Source: Salvelinus alpinus
Taxonomy: Eukaryota > Chordata > Actinopteri > Salmoniformes > Salmonidae
Length of the DNA stretch: 64,000 bases
Reading direction: 5' to 3'
NCBI RefSeq assembly: GCF_045679555.1
Contig: NC_092122.1
Location: 12,885,043-12,949,042 of the forward strand
In this document: in pieces, positions 34,590-51,805 of the stretch
Layout of the letters: the number at the start of each line of letters is the position of its first letter
Position numbering within the stretch: position 1 is the first letter of the stretch
Program-made: the position numbers and the translations under genes
Notes under the pieces: generated by a model
The model's database searches: none
What the model was told of the DNA's origin: nothing
What the model saw: the letters and a program-made list of their open reading frames with translations, nothing else

Positions 34590-36190
34590 TATACACCATC
34601 GTTCAAAAGATTGGGGTCACTTAGAAATGTCCTTGTTTTCCATGAAAACATACATGCAATTAATTGGAAAATGATTTGGAAATATAGTCAAGACGTTGAC
34701 AAGGTTATAAATAATGATTTTTAATTGAAATCATAATTGTGTCCTTCAAACATTGCTTTCATCAAAGAATCCTCTATTTGTAGCACTTACAGCCTTGCAG
34801 ACCTTTGGCATTCTAGTTGTCAGTTTGTTGAGGTAATCTGAAGAGATTTCACCCCATGCTTCCTGAAGCACCTCCCACAAGTTGGATTGGCTTGATGGGC
34901 ACTTCTTACGTACCATATGGTCAAGCTGCTCCCACAACAGCTCAATAGGGTTGAGATCCGGTGCCTATAATGGAGTGGCCAGCACAGACAGAACACCAGC
35001 AGACTGCATTTCCCTAAATAGTTATTGCATAGTTTGGAGCTGTGCTTTGGGTCATTGTCCTGTTGTTGGAGGAAATTGGCTTCAATTAAGCGCCGTCCAC
35101 AGGGTATGGCATGGCGTTGCAAAATGGAGTAATAGCCTTCCTTCAAGATCCCTTTTAAGCTGTACAAATCTCCCACTTTACCACCACCAAAGCACCCACA
35201 GACCATCACATTGACTCCACCATGCTTGACAGATGGCTTCAAGCACTCCTCCAGCATCTTTTCATTTTTTCTGCATCTCACGAATGTTCTTCTTTGTGAT
35301 CTGAACACCTCAAACTTAGATTTGTCTGGCCATAACACTTTTTTCCAATCTTCCTCTGTTCAGTGTCTGTGTTCTTTTTCCCATCTTAATTTTCTTTTCT
35401 TTTTATTGGCCAGTCTGAGATATGGCTTTTTCTTTGCAACTCTTCCTAGAAGGCTAGCATCCCGGAGTCGCCTCTTCACTGTTGACGTTAAGACTGGGTG
35501 TTTTGCGGGTACTATTTAATGAAGCTGCCATTTGAGGACTTGTGAGGCGTCTGTTTCTCAAACTAGACACTAATGTACTTGTACTCTTGCTCAGTTGTGC
35601 ACCGGGGCATCCCACTCCTCTTTATATTCTTGTTAGAGCCAGTTTGCGCTGTTCTGTGAAGGGAGTTGTACACAGCACTGTACGAGATCTTCAGTTTCTC
35701 ACATGGAATAGCCTTCATTTCTCAGAACAAGAATAGACTGACGAGTTTCAGAAGAAAGTACTTTGTTTATGGCCATTTTGAGCCTGTAATCGAACACACA
35801 AATGCTGATGCTCCAGATACTCAACTAGTCTAAAGAAGGCCAGTTTCATTGCTTCTTTAATTAGCAGATAGTTTTGAGCTGTGCTAACATAATTGCAAAA
35901 GGGTTTTCTGATGATCAATTATCCTTTCAAAATGATAAACTTGGATTAGCTAACACAACGTGCCATTAGAACACAGGAGTGGCGGTTGCTGATAATGGGC
36001 CTCTGAACGCCTATGTAGATATTCCATAAAAAATCATCCGTTTCCAGCTACAATAGTCATTTACAACATTAACAATGTCTGTACTGTATTTCTAATTAAA
36101 TGTATGTTATTTTAAATGGACAAAACATTTGGTTTTCTTTAAAAAACAAGGACATTTCTAAGTGAACCGAAACTTTCGAACGGTAGTGTA
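34590..36190 (-). mobile_element. Tc1-like element, full length, defective, inverted relative to its neighbour
   Basis: Ends carry ACACCATCGTTCAAAAGATT on the left and the inverse of GAACCGAAACTTTCGAACGG on the right. The minus-strand transposase spans about 35774 to 34746. The first motif LWPDKSKFEVF and second FLQQQDNDPKHS are in one frame (35338-34820). The third, NPIELLWEQLDHMVRKK, is in another frame leading to the C-terminus at 34746. Premature stops disrupt the N-terminal half. Confidence 0.86.
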
Positions 36191-37037
36191 TATTATATAA
36201 TCATATTTTGTACTTTCCTTGATTTCAGTCCCATGGGGAAGGGGAGGTATGGGGGGGGGGGGGGGGTCATTGGTGTAGGCCCACCTCTTCTATTTATTTT
36301 TCTTTAACTACCAATTTTACTAGTACAATATCCTCAATATGGTAATTTCTATATATGTATTTCTTACTATTTTTTTTCTTTTCAGTGGCAGCCAAAATAT
36401 ATTAATTTAAATTTATATTGTACCTGCAAACCTCAACAAAAAACGACAAAACAAATTAAAAAAGTGGTCGAATTTTTTATTTTTTTATAATTATACACAC
36501 ACAAACACATGCATGCACGGCACGCCTGCACACACACAAAACATACAAACACTTAACTGTCAATTCCATTGACAGCTATATCACAGCATTTGACTACCAG
36601 ATAGTTCATGCTATTCATGCTGGCTCCCGGAACCCAAGGAACAATGTTAGTTTTAATTAATTGAATGGGGTCTCCTTATTAATATTTCGCAGCATTCCTG
36701 AGGCCAGTGTTTTCCCTTGAGGAAGACTCAACCCCCGTTTTTCTGTGGTCTTCTTATCCTGTTACTCACGCCTGACTCCATGTCAGCCTTATCTCCATCC
36801 TCACTACACTCAGCTGCCTGATAGGGCACTGGCTGTAAGCTATTAAAATGGCCTCTTCACCAGATAAGAGCAGGAAAGTGGTCAGATTGGAAGCCACAGT
36901 CTCTGAGGGTAAAGTCTTTAGGTTACAGTCCCCGGGTTAAATAGCCCTGTTTGTGTGTGTGTGTGTTGTGTGTGTCGCATCTTAGGGTCACCAAGTCTCC
37001 AAATCTACAATTAGACGCCACCTCCATGCCAATAGGC
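36191..37037. other. AT-rich non-coding stretch with homopolymer and CA/GT runs
   Basis: Holds a G17-type run near 36249-36267, CA repeats near 36495-36540 and GT repeats near 36953-36975. The first 270 bases may be the rest of the LINE 3' region interrupted by the Tc1 train; not proven. Confidence 0.4.
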
Positions 37038-37890
37038 TAGTATTCAGACCCGTTGAATTTTTCCATATTTTGTTACGTTACAGTCTTATTCTAAAATGGA
37101 TTTGGAAAAAATTATCCCTCATCAATCTACACACAATACCCCATAATGACGAAGCAAAAACAGGTTTAGACATTTTTGCAAATTTATACATTTAAAAAAC
37201 GGAAATAAGTATTCAGACCTTTTACTCAGTACTTTGTTGAAGCACCTTTGGCAGTGATTACAGCCTCGAGTCTTCTTGGGTATTACGCTACAAGCTTGGC
37301 ACACCTGTATTTGGGGTGTTTCTCCCATTCTTCTCTGCAGATCATCTCAAGCTCTGTCAGGTTGGATGGGGAGCGTCGCTGCACAGCTATTTTCAGGTCA
37401 TTCCAAAGATGTTTGATTGGGTTCAAGTTCGGGCATTCAAAGACATGTCCTGAAGCCACTCCTGTGTTGTCTTGGCTGTGTGCTTAGGGTTTCTGTCCTG
37501 TCGGAAGGTGAACCTTTACCCCAGTCCTATTGCCTTAGTGCTCTGGAGCAGGTTTTATCAAGGACCTCTCTGTACTTTGCTTTCCCTAGGTGAAGCATGG
37601 TGGTGGCAACATCATGCTGTGGGGATGTTTTTCAGTGGGAGAGACTGGGAGACTAGTCAGGATTGAGCGAAAGACGAAGGGAGCAAAGTACAGAGAGATC
37701 CTTGATAAAAAACCTGCTCCAGAATGCGCAGGTACTAGGACTGGGGTAAAGGTTCACCTTCCAACAGGACAAAAACCCTAAGCACACAGCCAAGACAACA
37801 CAGGAGTGGCTTCGGGACGTCTCTGAATGTCCGGACTTGAACTCGATCGAACATCTCTGGAATGACCTGAAAATAACTGAACACCTCCCT
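37038..37890. mobile_element. Fold-back Tc1 chimera: two 3' halves joined head to head
   Basis: 37038-37585 is the 3' half of the 33048-type Tc1 in minus orientation (starting at its terminal repeat, first ~15 bases missing). From about 37586 the sequence switches to the plus strand of the same transposase gene ([14 protein letters not shown]) and runs to about 37885, where it stops before the terminus. About 37400-37530 and 37730-37870 are therefore inverted copies around a ~200-base centre. Coding is broken throughout. Confidence 0.8.
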
Positions 37891-38790
37891 CTGCAATTGT
37901 ATCCTGGTCTTCCTGATGGGCTTGGCCCCAAGTGGTGAGGGTAGGCAACAATACATCCCCCAAACTGACCATCTACAAGGGGGCCCCTCAGGGGTGCGTG
38001 CTTAGTTCCCTCCTGTACTCCCTGTTCACCCACGACTGCGTGGCCATACACGACTCCAACACCATTATTAAGTTTGTCGACGACACGACGGTGGTAGGCC
38101 TGACGACGATAAGACAGCCTATAGAGAGGAGACGTCTTGCTGACGTCTCCATCAACGTCAGCAAGACAAAGGAGTCGATTGTGGACTACAGGAAATGGAA
38201 GGCTGAGCATGCCCTCATTCACATCGACAGGGCTGTAGTTCTAAACAAGGCTGCTAAACAGATGGCTATCCGGACTAAACGCATTGACCCTTTTTTGCAC
38301 TAACTCTCTTGCACTAACTCTATGGACACACACTGGCCACTACCCACACATTCATACATACATACATACAGTACTTACACTGACACCCCAAAACACACAC
38401 ACACACTCGCTGCTGCTACTGTCTATTATCTATTCTGTTGCCTAGTCACTTTACAAATACCTATACTGTATGTAGAGTACATAGCTACCTCAATTACCTC
38501 GACTTACTACTTCTACTCCCTGTATATAGCCATGCTATTGTTCTACTCCCTGTATATAGCCATGATATTGTTCTACTCCCTGTATATAGCCATGATATTG
38601 TTCTACTCCCTGTATATAGCCATGATATCTTTACATGTTATTTCTATTCCTTATTCACCATGTATTATTCCTTTATCATATTTTTAACTCTGCATTGTTG
38701 GAAAAGGACCCGTAAGTAAGCATTTCCCTGTTAGTCTACACCTGTTGTCTACAAAGCATGTTACAAATACTTTTACTTTACTTGAACAGG
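37891..38790 (+). mobile_element. Non-LTR retrotransposon, 3' part with reverse transcriptase core
   Basis: Plus-strand protein at 37932-38303: VVRVGNNTSP-type lead-in, GAPQGCVLSSLLYSLFTHDC, then the palm motif IIKFVDDTTVVG. The Asp-Asp pair is kept. The 3' untranslated tail ends AAGCATTTCCCTGTTAGTCT and ACACCTGTTG...ACAAATAC, a widespread salmonid LINE tail. It is 5'-truncated at the junction with the fold-back Tc1. The family looks Jockey/Rex1-like, not resolved. Confidence 0.78.
38511..38630 (+). repeat. 30-bp tandem repeat, four units, in the LINE 3' tail
   Basis: Unit TTCTACTCCCTGTATATAGC plus CATGATATTG occurs at 38511, 38541, 38571 and 38601 (last unit slightly short). Because 30 is a multiple of 3 it makes repeated YSLYIAMI peptides in open frames that are not genes. 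Confidence 0.95.
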
Positions 38791-39519
38791 AAGTAAGCCA
38801 TCTGCTAAACTATTTCCACTGCCTAGTTATGTTGAAGGTATGTGTGATGCCAGACATTTGTAAAGGGCGCTAGTCTACATCTCTAGTCAGGCATTGACAG
38901 CCAGGTTGTGATGTCACCTTGCCTTTGACCTAAAGACAGCAATTGCCTCCTGGAGCTACAATCTTGGCTTTAGCTCAAAGGGTTAACACGCTGTCAATTT
39001 TGAAGAGCCAGAGACCTACTGGTAAACAACAGTTTGATGTAGCTACAGATTTGCCCCACAAACCAACAAAAAGCAATGAAAATTGTTTTCTTCCTACTGT
39101 CAAAAGAGTATTGGTATTTGTGGAGACTTCTCTGGGCCTTGCTGGCAAGCTGCGTGAAGGCCGCATGTTTTTAAGCCACTGGGCCACACGCAGAGCCCTG
39201 CTAAGACCCCGCAGGAGAGATAAAACGGCCTTGGTGGGGAAAAGGCGGACGCAGACCAGCGGTGTGAAACAGGATCACAGACGACTGGAGGACAGCCCAT
39301 GAAGGAGGAGGTGGAAGAGGGGGTAGCAGAGGAAGGGGCAATTTTGGACAGGGGATGTGAGAACCACCGCACCAGAAGAGGATTCTGGGATAGCAATGGC
39401 TGCCAGCCATCTTCGGAGACAATCACAAGTATAGAGAAAGAGAGAAGATATAGTTATGTTCGATTGGTATGCACACATGGAGTACGCATGTAATGAGCAT
39501 GGAAACCGTAACAAAGCAT
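38791..39519. other. Non-coding stretch, nothing recognised
   Basis: Open frames on both strands overlap without family resemblance. No repeat identified. Confidence 0.5.
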
Positions 39520-39783
39520 CCCACTGGGCACAGACGTCAATTCAACGTCTAGTTTTGATTTACATTTGGTTGAGTTGTCAACTAACGTGAATTCAACCTG
39601 AAATCAACCAAACATGTCACCCTGACATTAGATTTAGGTTAAAAGTTGGGTGAAAAAAAGAAAAAAAGACACTGATGACTTTTTGCAAATCCAATCAGTT
39701 TTCCATGTTGATTCAATGTCATTTCATTTTTGGTTAAAAGTACATGGAAACAACGTTGATTCAACCAGTTTTTGCCCAGTGGG
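39520..39783. mobile_element. Palindromic MITE (CCCACTGGGCA family), copy 2, complete
   Basis: Inverted ends CCCACTGGGCA and TGCCCAGTGGG bound about 263 bp. The interior has CAACGTCTAGTTTTGATTTA near the left and CAACGTTGATTCAACCAGTT near the right. This is the most complete of the four copies. Confidence 0.85.
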
Positions 39784-41246
39784 CTTGGTCAACAACATGG
39801 AACTTAGAAGAGCATCAAGTTCAATAACCTACTCTTTTATAATTGTGTAATTATTGTTGTCTGTGGGTCTAAAAAGGTAGTGGCTGTCGACAACGGCAAG
39901 TACCTTCTCGGCCACCCACTTAAAACCATCACATTCCACAGTAAACAGACGATTCACAGGGCCAGTTTGATAGGCCAATGTAGTACCCTTCAGTCAGTAG
40001 AACACACAAACAGGAAGTGACTCAATGCATGGTGAAATGCTCTATATTTCCCAGTAGCTAATCCTACAATAAACCTCTTTCCTCCTACTAAATTGAAACC
40101 ACCACTTATAGAAGCATGTGATGCACAACACAGTGCCAAACAGCTGTGCTTCACTCAGTATTATTTGATGGTGAAATATACAATGTACCTCTCCAGAGAC
40201 AAGAGGGAAAGAGAGAATGAGAGAGAGAGAATAAAAGAGTGAGAGCGCACAAAAGAGATGGAGGGAGGGGAAGGCAGAGAGATGAGAACATTGTCGAAAA
40301 CACCACGGACAATGTGTTAAATTGGAAAAGGAACAAAGCCTTCAGCCTCTAAACAAAGACTAATGAAGGCGGACATGATGCTAACGAACGCGTCCGCACG
40401 GCATTGGCAAATGGATCCTGGGAGGACCTAGCAAAACCCTGGCACTAGAGTACCAAAGCCCATTTGATTGGATAGAGAGCAGGGGGAGAGAGTAGGAGAG
40501 AGGAAAATAACATCTATGAGGTGTATGTTAAGAGTGTGTGTGTGGGGGTTGTGTTAGATAGAGAAGGTGGTGAGGGGCGGGACTTGCTGTTATTTTGGCA
40601 TTTCTGCTCTCTTATTTATTCTGCGGCTGGTGAATTTGTTTAAACTCCAATTGGAAAAGGCTGATCAAAAAGAATGGGACAGGCAGAGAGAGAGAGTGGG
40701 GAAAAAAGCCCTCGCTTCCGACTTACATCAAACGCAGGCACAGCGGGTGACAATCAACTACCAATTTTTTTCACACATTTCTATAGTTTCTGGAGAAAGG
40801 AGCGAGAGCTTGGCCTCTGAAGTCTTTTGTTTTGATCACACAGAAAATGGAGCCCAGAACAGTCGAGAGCTACAGTATAGGTTCTCTCTTTGCGGAGTAA
40901 TATAAAATGTATCACATTCCAACGCCTTTCAAGTGACACCAAGGATATGTCACAATGATATTAAAAGTTGTGACAAAAGTACTTAAGGTCATAGGCTACA
41001 TGTATTTAGTTTGTCTGTGTGTCCTTTGGAAGGATATTCTACCCATGTAACCTAGGCCTGATAAGAGAAATGGTCTACTAGATTATATCCACAATGTATT
41101 GATTTTTATAGAATCACCATTAGGACTATAGGTCATGTACCTCCGTGACCCTTATCAATCTGTGACCGTAGAATGAGTTTACAACTCAGAAATGTCAGCT
41201 GAACCAGCAAAACTAAACATCAGCACGTCGTCAAAACAAACTCATG
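39784..41246. other. Non-coding stretch, nothing recognised
   Basis: Contains GA-rich tracts near 40200-40290 and 40480-40505. No supported gene. Confidence 0.5.
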
Positions 41247-41254
41247 AACTAGGA

Positions 41255-41861
41255 AAAGGGTTTCCAAACTTTTTTGCAACAGGGACACCATTTGTGATAG
41301 CAAATATATTGGGGACCCTCTCAGAATATCAGAACACAACTCTTATTTAGAGTGATTAAAATAGCATACAAGCAGTTTTACTATGACTTCTGCAGTGCAT
41401 GGCTGGACTAATCAAGTCTCGGACCCTGAGAAAGAGAACCTTTTGACGTTTTAAAGCTAATTTATTGCAATTCTACACATTTTGCCATAGGGCAGAGTGA
41501 AAGAGCTGCCGTTTTAAAGCTTAAATTACACTGCATTATGTTCAAAACATTTTGGGGGAATACAAGAAGAATTGAGTAGGAAATAAATGTGTCAATGATG
41601 GAGTACTGTGGATACAAATATCCCTGTGAGCCTCCCAGGCCCGTGTTGGGCATCTAAAAGGTTAAGAACGTAAATTGTGGATGAATAATATTACATTATA
41701 TTGTACACTCAACTTTTTCCACGCATCTCGTACAAAATGTATTAAACTGTTCTTGCTAGCAATATTCATAAAAGGGTATTACAAAAAAATATATAGACAT
41801 ATTGAGGTCTTGCCATGGACCCCCTGCAGTACCTCCTCAGACTCCACTTTGGGAACCCCTG
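41255..41861. mobile_element. hAT-type non-autonomous element with perfect 8-bp target duplication
   Basis: AACTAGGA flanks it at 41247-41254 and 41862-41869. The right terminus TTTGGGAACCCCTG is a standard hAT end; the left is a mutated copy (AAAGGGTTTCCAAA). 607 bp, no transposase. The 8-bp duplication is diagnostic of hAT insertion. Confidence 0.82.
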
Positions 41862-41869
41862 AACTAGGA

Positions 41870-43659
41870 CGCCTCATTGACTCTTACTGAAAGGTCAAGC
41901 CAGACATTACAGAAAAGCTCCAGAGGGACTTGAACCACAAGGGTTTATGTGTTAATATAGCAGCAGGTCAATGTAGGGTTCATAACATTTTGCTAATTTA
42001 AAAGCCTAATCTGTCATTTCAACAGCCTAACACCTGCCACTTTGTTTGATAATTTAAAGGAATGAGCTGAGGGAAATGTAACCACTCTCAGATTCATAGA
42101 TGGATGGATCAATGGTAATGCCCTGAATGGGAAAGGGCACAGTACACACCAGGGATGTGACATTGGAGAATCATCATCCGGCTCTGGCCAGACAGCTGCC
42201 GACAGTTGGCACCAGGTCACCCAGCTGGAGAGGGCATTCCTCTGTGTTATGTCCCCTCACAGTGTAGCCAGTCTGCTAAGAGCCAGGGATGTGCCCATCA
42301 ATTGTCTGTCTGAGGGAGTTGGGGCAGTTGTCAGTAGATGTTATTGATGTTGACTAACTACTATGCATGCACTTGTGTGTGTGTGCTCACTAACGTGCGT
42401 GTTCGCTCTCCTGTGAGTGCAAATTCTTCCCGTCTTTGAAATCCATATGCCCTCTCCATGAGGTGTAATATAATTGTCACTGGAGACAAATGGACAAATG
42501 CTCATGTCATCTGATTAACAATGTCAGTGTGACACAAGATGAGCAGGAGAGATACAAACATGGGATATTTTAAGAAGTAGCAGCCTGACAAACAGCTTAG
42601 ATATTCTATTGACTGAGATTTATGATAACGTCATACCTGAACTCCACAATGCTCTTCAGACTCCACATTTACTTTGTATCATTTATAGTGTATCATGGTA
42701 TGTATCAAGGCTGTCATTAACTTGCTCTGACTGCCAGTAGGATGAGATCACATTTTGCAGTCTATTTCATATCAAGCCTCTCAAATCTTTACTCCGCTGG
42801 TGGTGATGCAAGAACACCTCATGTGCCTCTGAATTGGTATAGAGGGTGTAAGGTGCAGGCATACAGTAAAATAGAAAGAAAGAGACAACCTATTTGATTG
42901 AAAACCCAGGTTTTGATCAGACCAAAACACATTTAGCTTCTCCACAGTGAGAGAGAATGTTTGTAATTTTGCATCCCTGTTGTTTTAAATGTTATCATAG
43001 ATTTCAGTTGGCCTACATAAATCCCCTATGGTTTTGTTCTGGTATACTGTCTTGGGTTGAACAGCTAGTCATTAGGTTGCATGACTATCCAGAGGACACA
43101 CTTGCCCTTCTGATGCACTTAGCCTGTTAATTTACAAGCCTATTTAGTATTGGACCTTGACAGTGGACCAATGTTGAAGAGGCAGCTCTATCTTGTATGG
43201 CAGCCCACTGAATAAACAATGGTTGCACTGTCGGCAGACCAATGGATGTCTGTGTATAAAATGAGTGGATGGAGAATCACCATATATGGTTTTCCCTTAT
43301 TAACGACCCCAAGACCAAATAGACTACTAACTTGACAGTTGAACCATATTTAGGGGACAAAAGATAATCTAAATAGTTACAATGATGTCAGAAATTTCAG
43401 GGGTTAAACTTTTGATCGAGAAAAAATAAATAATGAACAGATGCAATTGGCATAGCCTAATAAATGCAGGTCCACACATCATTCGAGGTGCACTTTCTCG
43501 AGATGAGGGCGATTGACTGGCAATTAAACTCATGCTGTGCCTGTGACCTAGTCTGATCAACATCAAGTTTAAAACGAACACAGACATTAATGCGCTAATT
43601 ATTTCAGACTTGATTGGATTTTGATGAGATTCAAGTTAAGCACTTTTTGAGAAGGGCCA
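41870..43659. other. Non-coding stretch, nothing recognised
   Basis: AT-rich DNA with a short GT tract near 42375. No supported gene or transposon. Confidence 0.5.
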
Positions 43660-43898
43660 CTGGGCAAAAAGTGGTTGAATCAACGTTGTTTCCACATAAT
43701 TTCAACAATAACTAATGTGATGATGTTGAATCAACGTGGAAAACTGATTGGATTTGCAAAAAGTAATTAACTAAGGAAAGGTCCTCTTTTTTTCACCCAA
43801 CTTTGAACCTGTTACATTGATTATTTCACGTTGAATTCACGTTAGTTTACAACTCAATCAAATGTAAATCAAAACTAGACGTTGAAATGGCATGTACC
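43660..43898. mobile_element. Palindromic MITE (CCCACTGGGCA family), copy 3, one end lost
   Basis: The left end CCACTGGGCAAAAAGTGGTT is intact. The interior matches the inverse of the 39520 copy (CAAATGTAAATCAAAACTAG, ACGTTGAA) but the right CCCAGTGGG end is missing. Confidence 0.75.
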
Positions 43899-44063
43899 TA
43901 TTAGGTGAGCTCCTTGAGGACCAATTCTCTTGTAGCACGAAATAAAAAATAAAATGGTGCTCGACTGCGCACACTTTTTTTAAATAGAAATAAAAAAGTG
44001 TCAGTAGCGATCATTATAGGGCGCACAAAATTGACCAAGTATGCTAAAATGATGCTTTCATAC

Positions 44064-44660
44064 CTGCTGCCCCGCTCCCTTCGCGCCCTCCAAAGGTTTT
44101 AATCCATCGGCACTGCTACAATCCAGCGGTGCGTCTGTCCGCGGGCGACATCAGCACAGCCTAGATTTGTGTAGAACGGGTCCAATATTGCTTGACAGTG
44201 ATAGATATCCGGAAATTAAATCCACGCGCACACAAATGAAACACTGCTCGTTTTCTTGGAACAAATACTTGACTGTAGATTGATAGAGCACAGAAAATTA
44301 TTCAGGTGCTTTCTCGTCCTATTATGCTTTCTGATAGTCAGGCTATTTATTGTCCAATGTGTGAATACACTGTCATCATTTTTACAGCCTTAACGGAGTG
44401 TGATCACCCTTGAAGTGAGAGAAAATAAAATATAACCTAATAAAAATACTAATAAACTCAAAATTGAAGTTAAATTGTCCCGAGTTCTGCCTCAGTTGCG
44501 GCACCAGTCTGTATTCCACGGAGTTCCATCAGAGACTGACTGTACGCACGCGGTGCGCACTAACTTATCATACAAACAAACACCTACCGACCGCTGCGCT
44601 CATCACAGACTCGGGAATAACCCATCATAGTCGCACAAGGCCACTAACACTATCCATCGC
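44064..44660 (-). promoter_or_regulatory. CpG-rich block: candidate TAFA2 promoter and 5' untranslated exon
   Basis: Compared with its AT-rich surroundings this block has many CpGs (TTCGCGCCC, GTCCGCGGGCGAC, ACGCACGCGGTGCGC). On the minus strand a consensus-like donor GCAGCAG/GTATGA ends at 44064. The TAFA2 start exon begins right after an acceptor, so an upstream untranslated exon is required, and this is the best candidate seen. Linking the two is inference. It lies about 1.3 kb past the etv6 stop codon. Confidence 0.35.
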
Positions 44661-45007
44661 CACTGGCGTAAACACACTAATAAGCCTACATTGGTTAATC
44701 ATATCAAGAGACTACACAAAAATGTCTTTGCTCAGTTTTGCGCAAATACGATCAATGGGATTTTCGATTCATGACATTGAATTGCATCATGATATCGTTA
44801 AATATGATTTTTGAAAGTTGTAAGAGACATGACATTATAGCTTAGGGGTATTATTTGCATTGGTCTAGTAATGTGTAAGATTTAATTTAACTTTGGCAGA
44901 TGTGAGCCTTAGGGGACCCAGTTTTGCATAAGTAGATATATTGTATACCTTTTAATTGTCTTATGTGAGAACAGGTGTGGTTGTATCACACACAGACTAA
45001 TTAAAAC

Positions 45008-45248
45008 CTTTTAAAGGCGCAGTGCAGTCAAAAACGTGAATTTCTAGTGTTGTATATATATTTCCACACTATGAGGATGGAATAATAGTGTGAAATTATG
45101 AACATGATAATGAGAAATTGCTCTTTGCTAAGTTACTATTTTTGTTTATTTTTGACCATTTAATTGAAAACAAAAATCACAGTGAGGTACTTAATTGTTA
45201 CCCGGAAATGATTTGACATTGAGATAATAAAGGCTGCATTGGACTTTT
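45008..45248. mobile_element. Short copy of the TTTAAAGG-type MITE
   Basis: Starts TTTAAAGGCGCAGTGCAGTC and ends AAGGCTGCATTGGACTTTTA. The interior matches the MITE at 18745-20637 in inverse orientation (GAGAAATTGCTCTTTGCTAA, TGTTACCCGGAAATGATTTG) with the middle deleted. Confidence 0.75.
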
Positions 45249-45537
45249 AATTCCTTGTGAACTTCAATAGAGCTGGACTTGGACTACAGTGCAGTGAACT
45301 ATGTTGGTTTACAGTCAAAAGTGGTGCAGCATTGCCACCATGTGGATTGTTTCAGAATAAGGTCCAAACTTGATGTTGGCAGTTATGTTTAAAAAAAAAA
45401 GATTTAGAAAGTCACCATACATTTAGCCTACATATCACTTCATTCAATCGTTTCAGGAATGATTGCTAGACTTATGCTTCAGGCAATAAGGTCAGATGCA
45501 TTTTAAAGAGGTCAGCCATACAAATGATTAAAAAATA

Positions 45538-45543
45538 TTTATT
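45538..45543 (-). other. etv6: Candidate etv6 polyadenylation signal
   Basis: AATAAA on the minus strand, 415 bases past the etv6 stop codon. It would give a 3' untranslated region of about 430 bases. Other signals further down cannot be excluded. Confidence 0.4.
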
Positions 45544-45957
45544 CGGTGGTGAAAACGTTCCAGCTACACACCCCCTCCCATTATTTGCACAAATTGCAAC
45601 ATTTTCTTATACTTAATGCACACGTGGGGAAGAAAAATCAACAATATGACATGACAAGCATGAAATGATTGATTTGCTGTGGCAGTTCAGGGAAAAGGAA
45701 TGTCTTATGAGATATACTTTTCACCAGGTCCTTTGAACTCCTTGAATTAAGACAGAAAACTGATAAGATTTGTCTGGAAAGAAAATCTTATAAAGTTTTA
45801 AAAGGCAGAGAGACGTCACCATCAAGTTCCTCTGAGTTTTGGGTAGAGTGAATGTCCGGGGTGCTCTCGGTTTGAAACGATTGTTCGAGCTGCTTTCCGA
45901 AAGGCATCAGCGGCTGTAGTAGTTAATCGCTTTAGTGGACTCCATTTCCCAGAGGCC

Positions 45958-51805
<5,848 letters not shown>

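Noticed and set aside
38322..38719. Open frames with repeated YSLYIAMI peptides, like a repeat protein
   Set aside because: They read a 30-bp tandem repeat in a LINE 3' tail.
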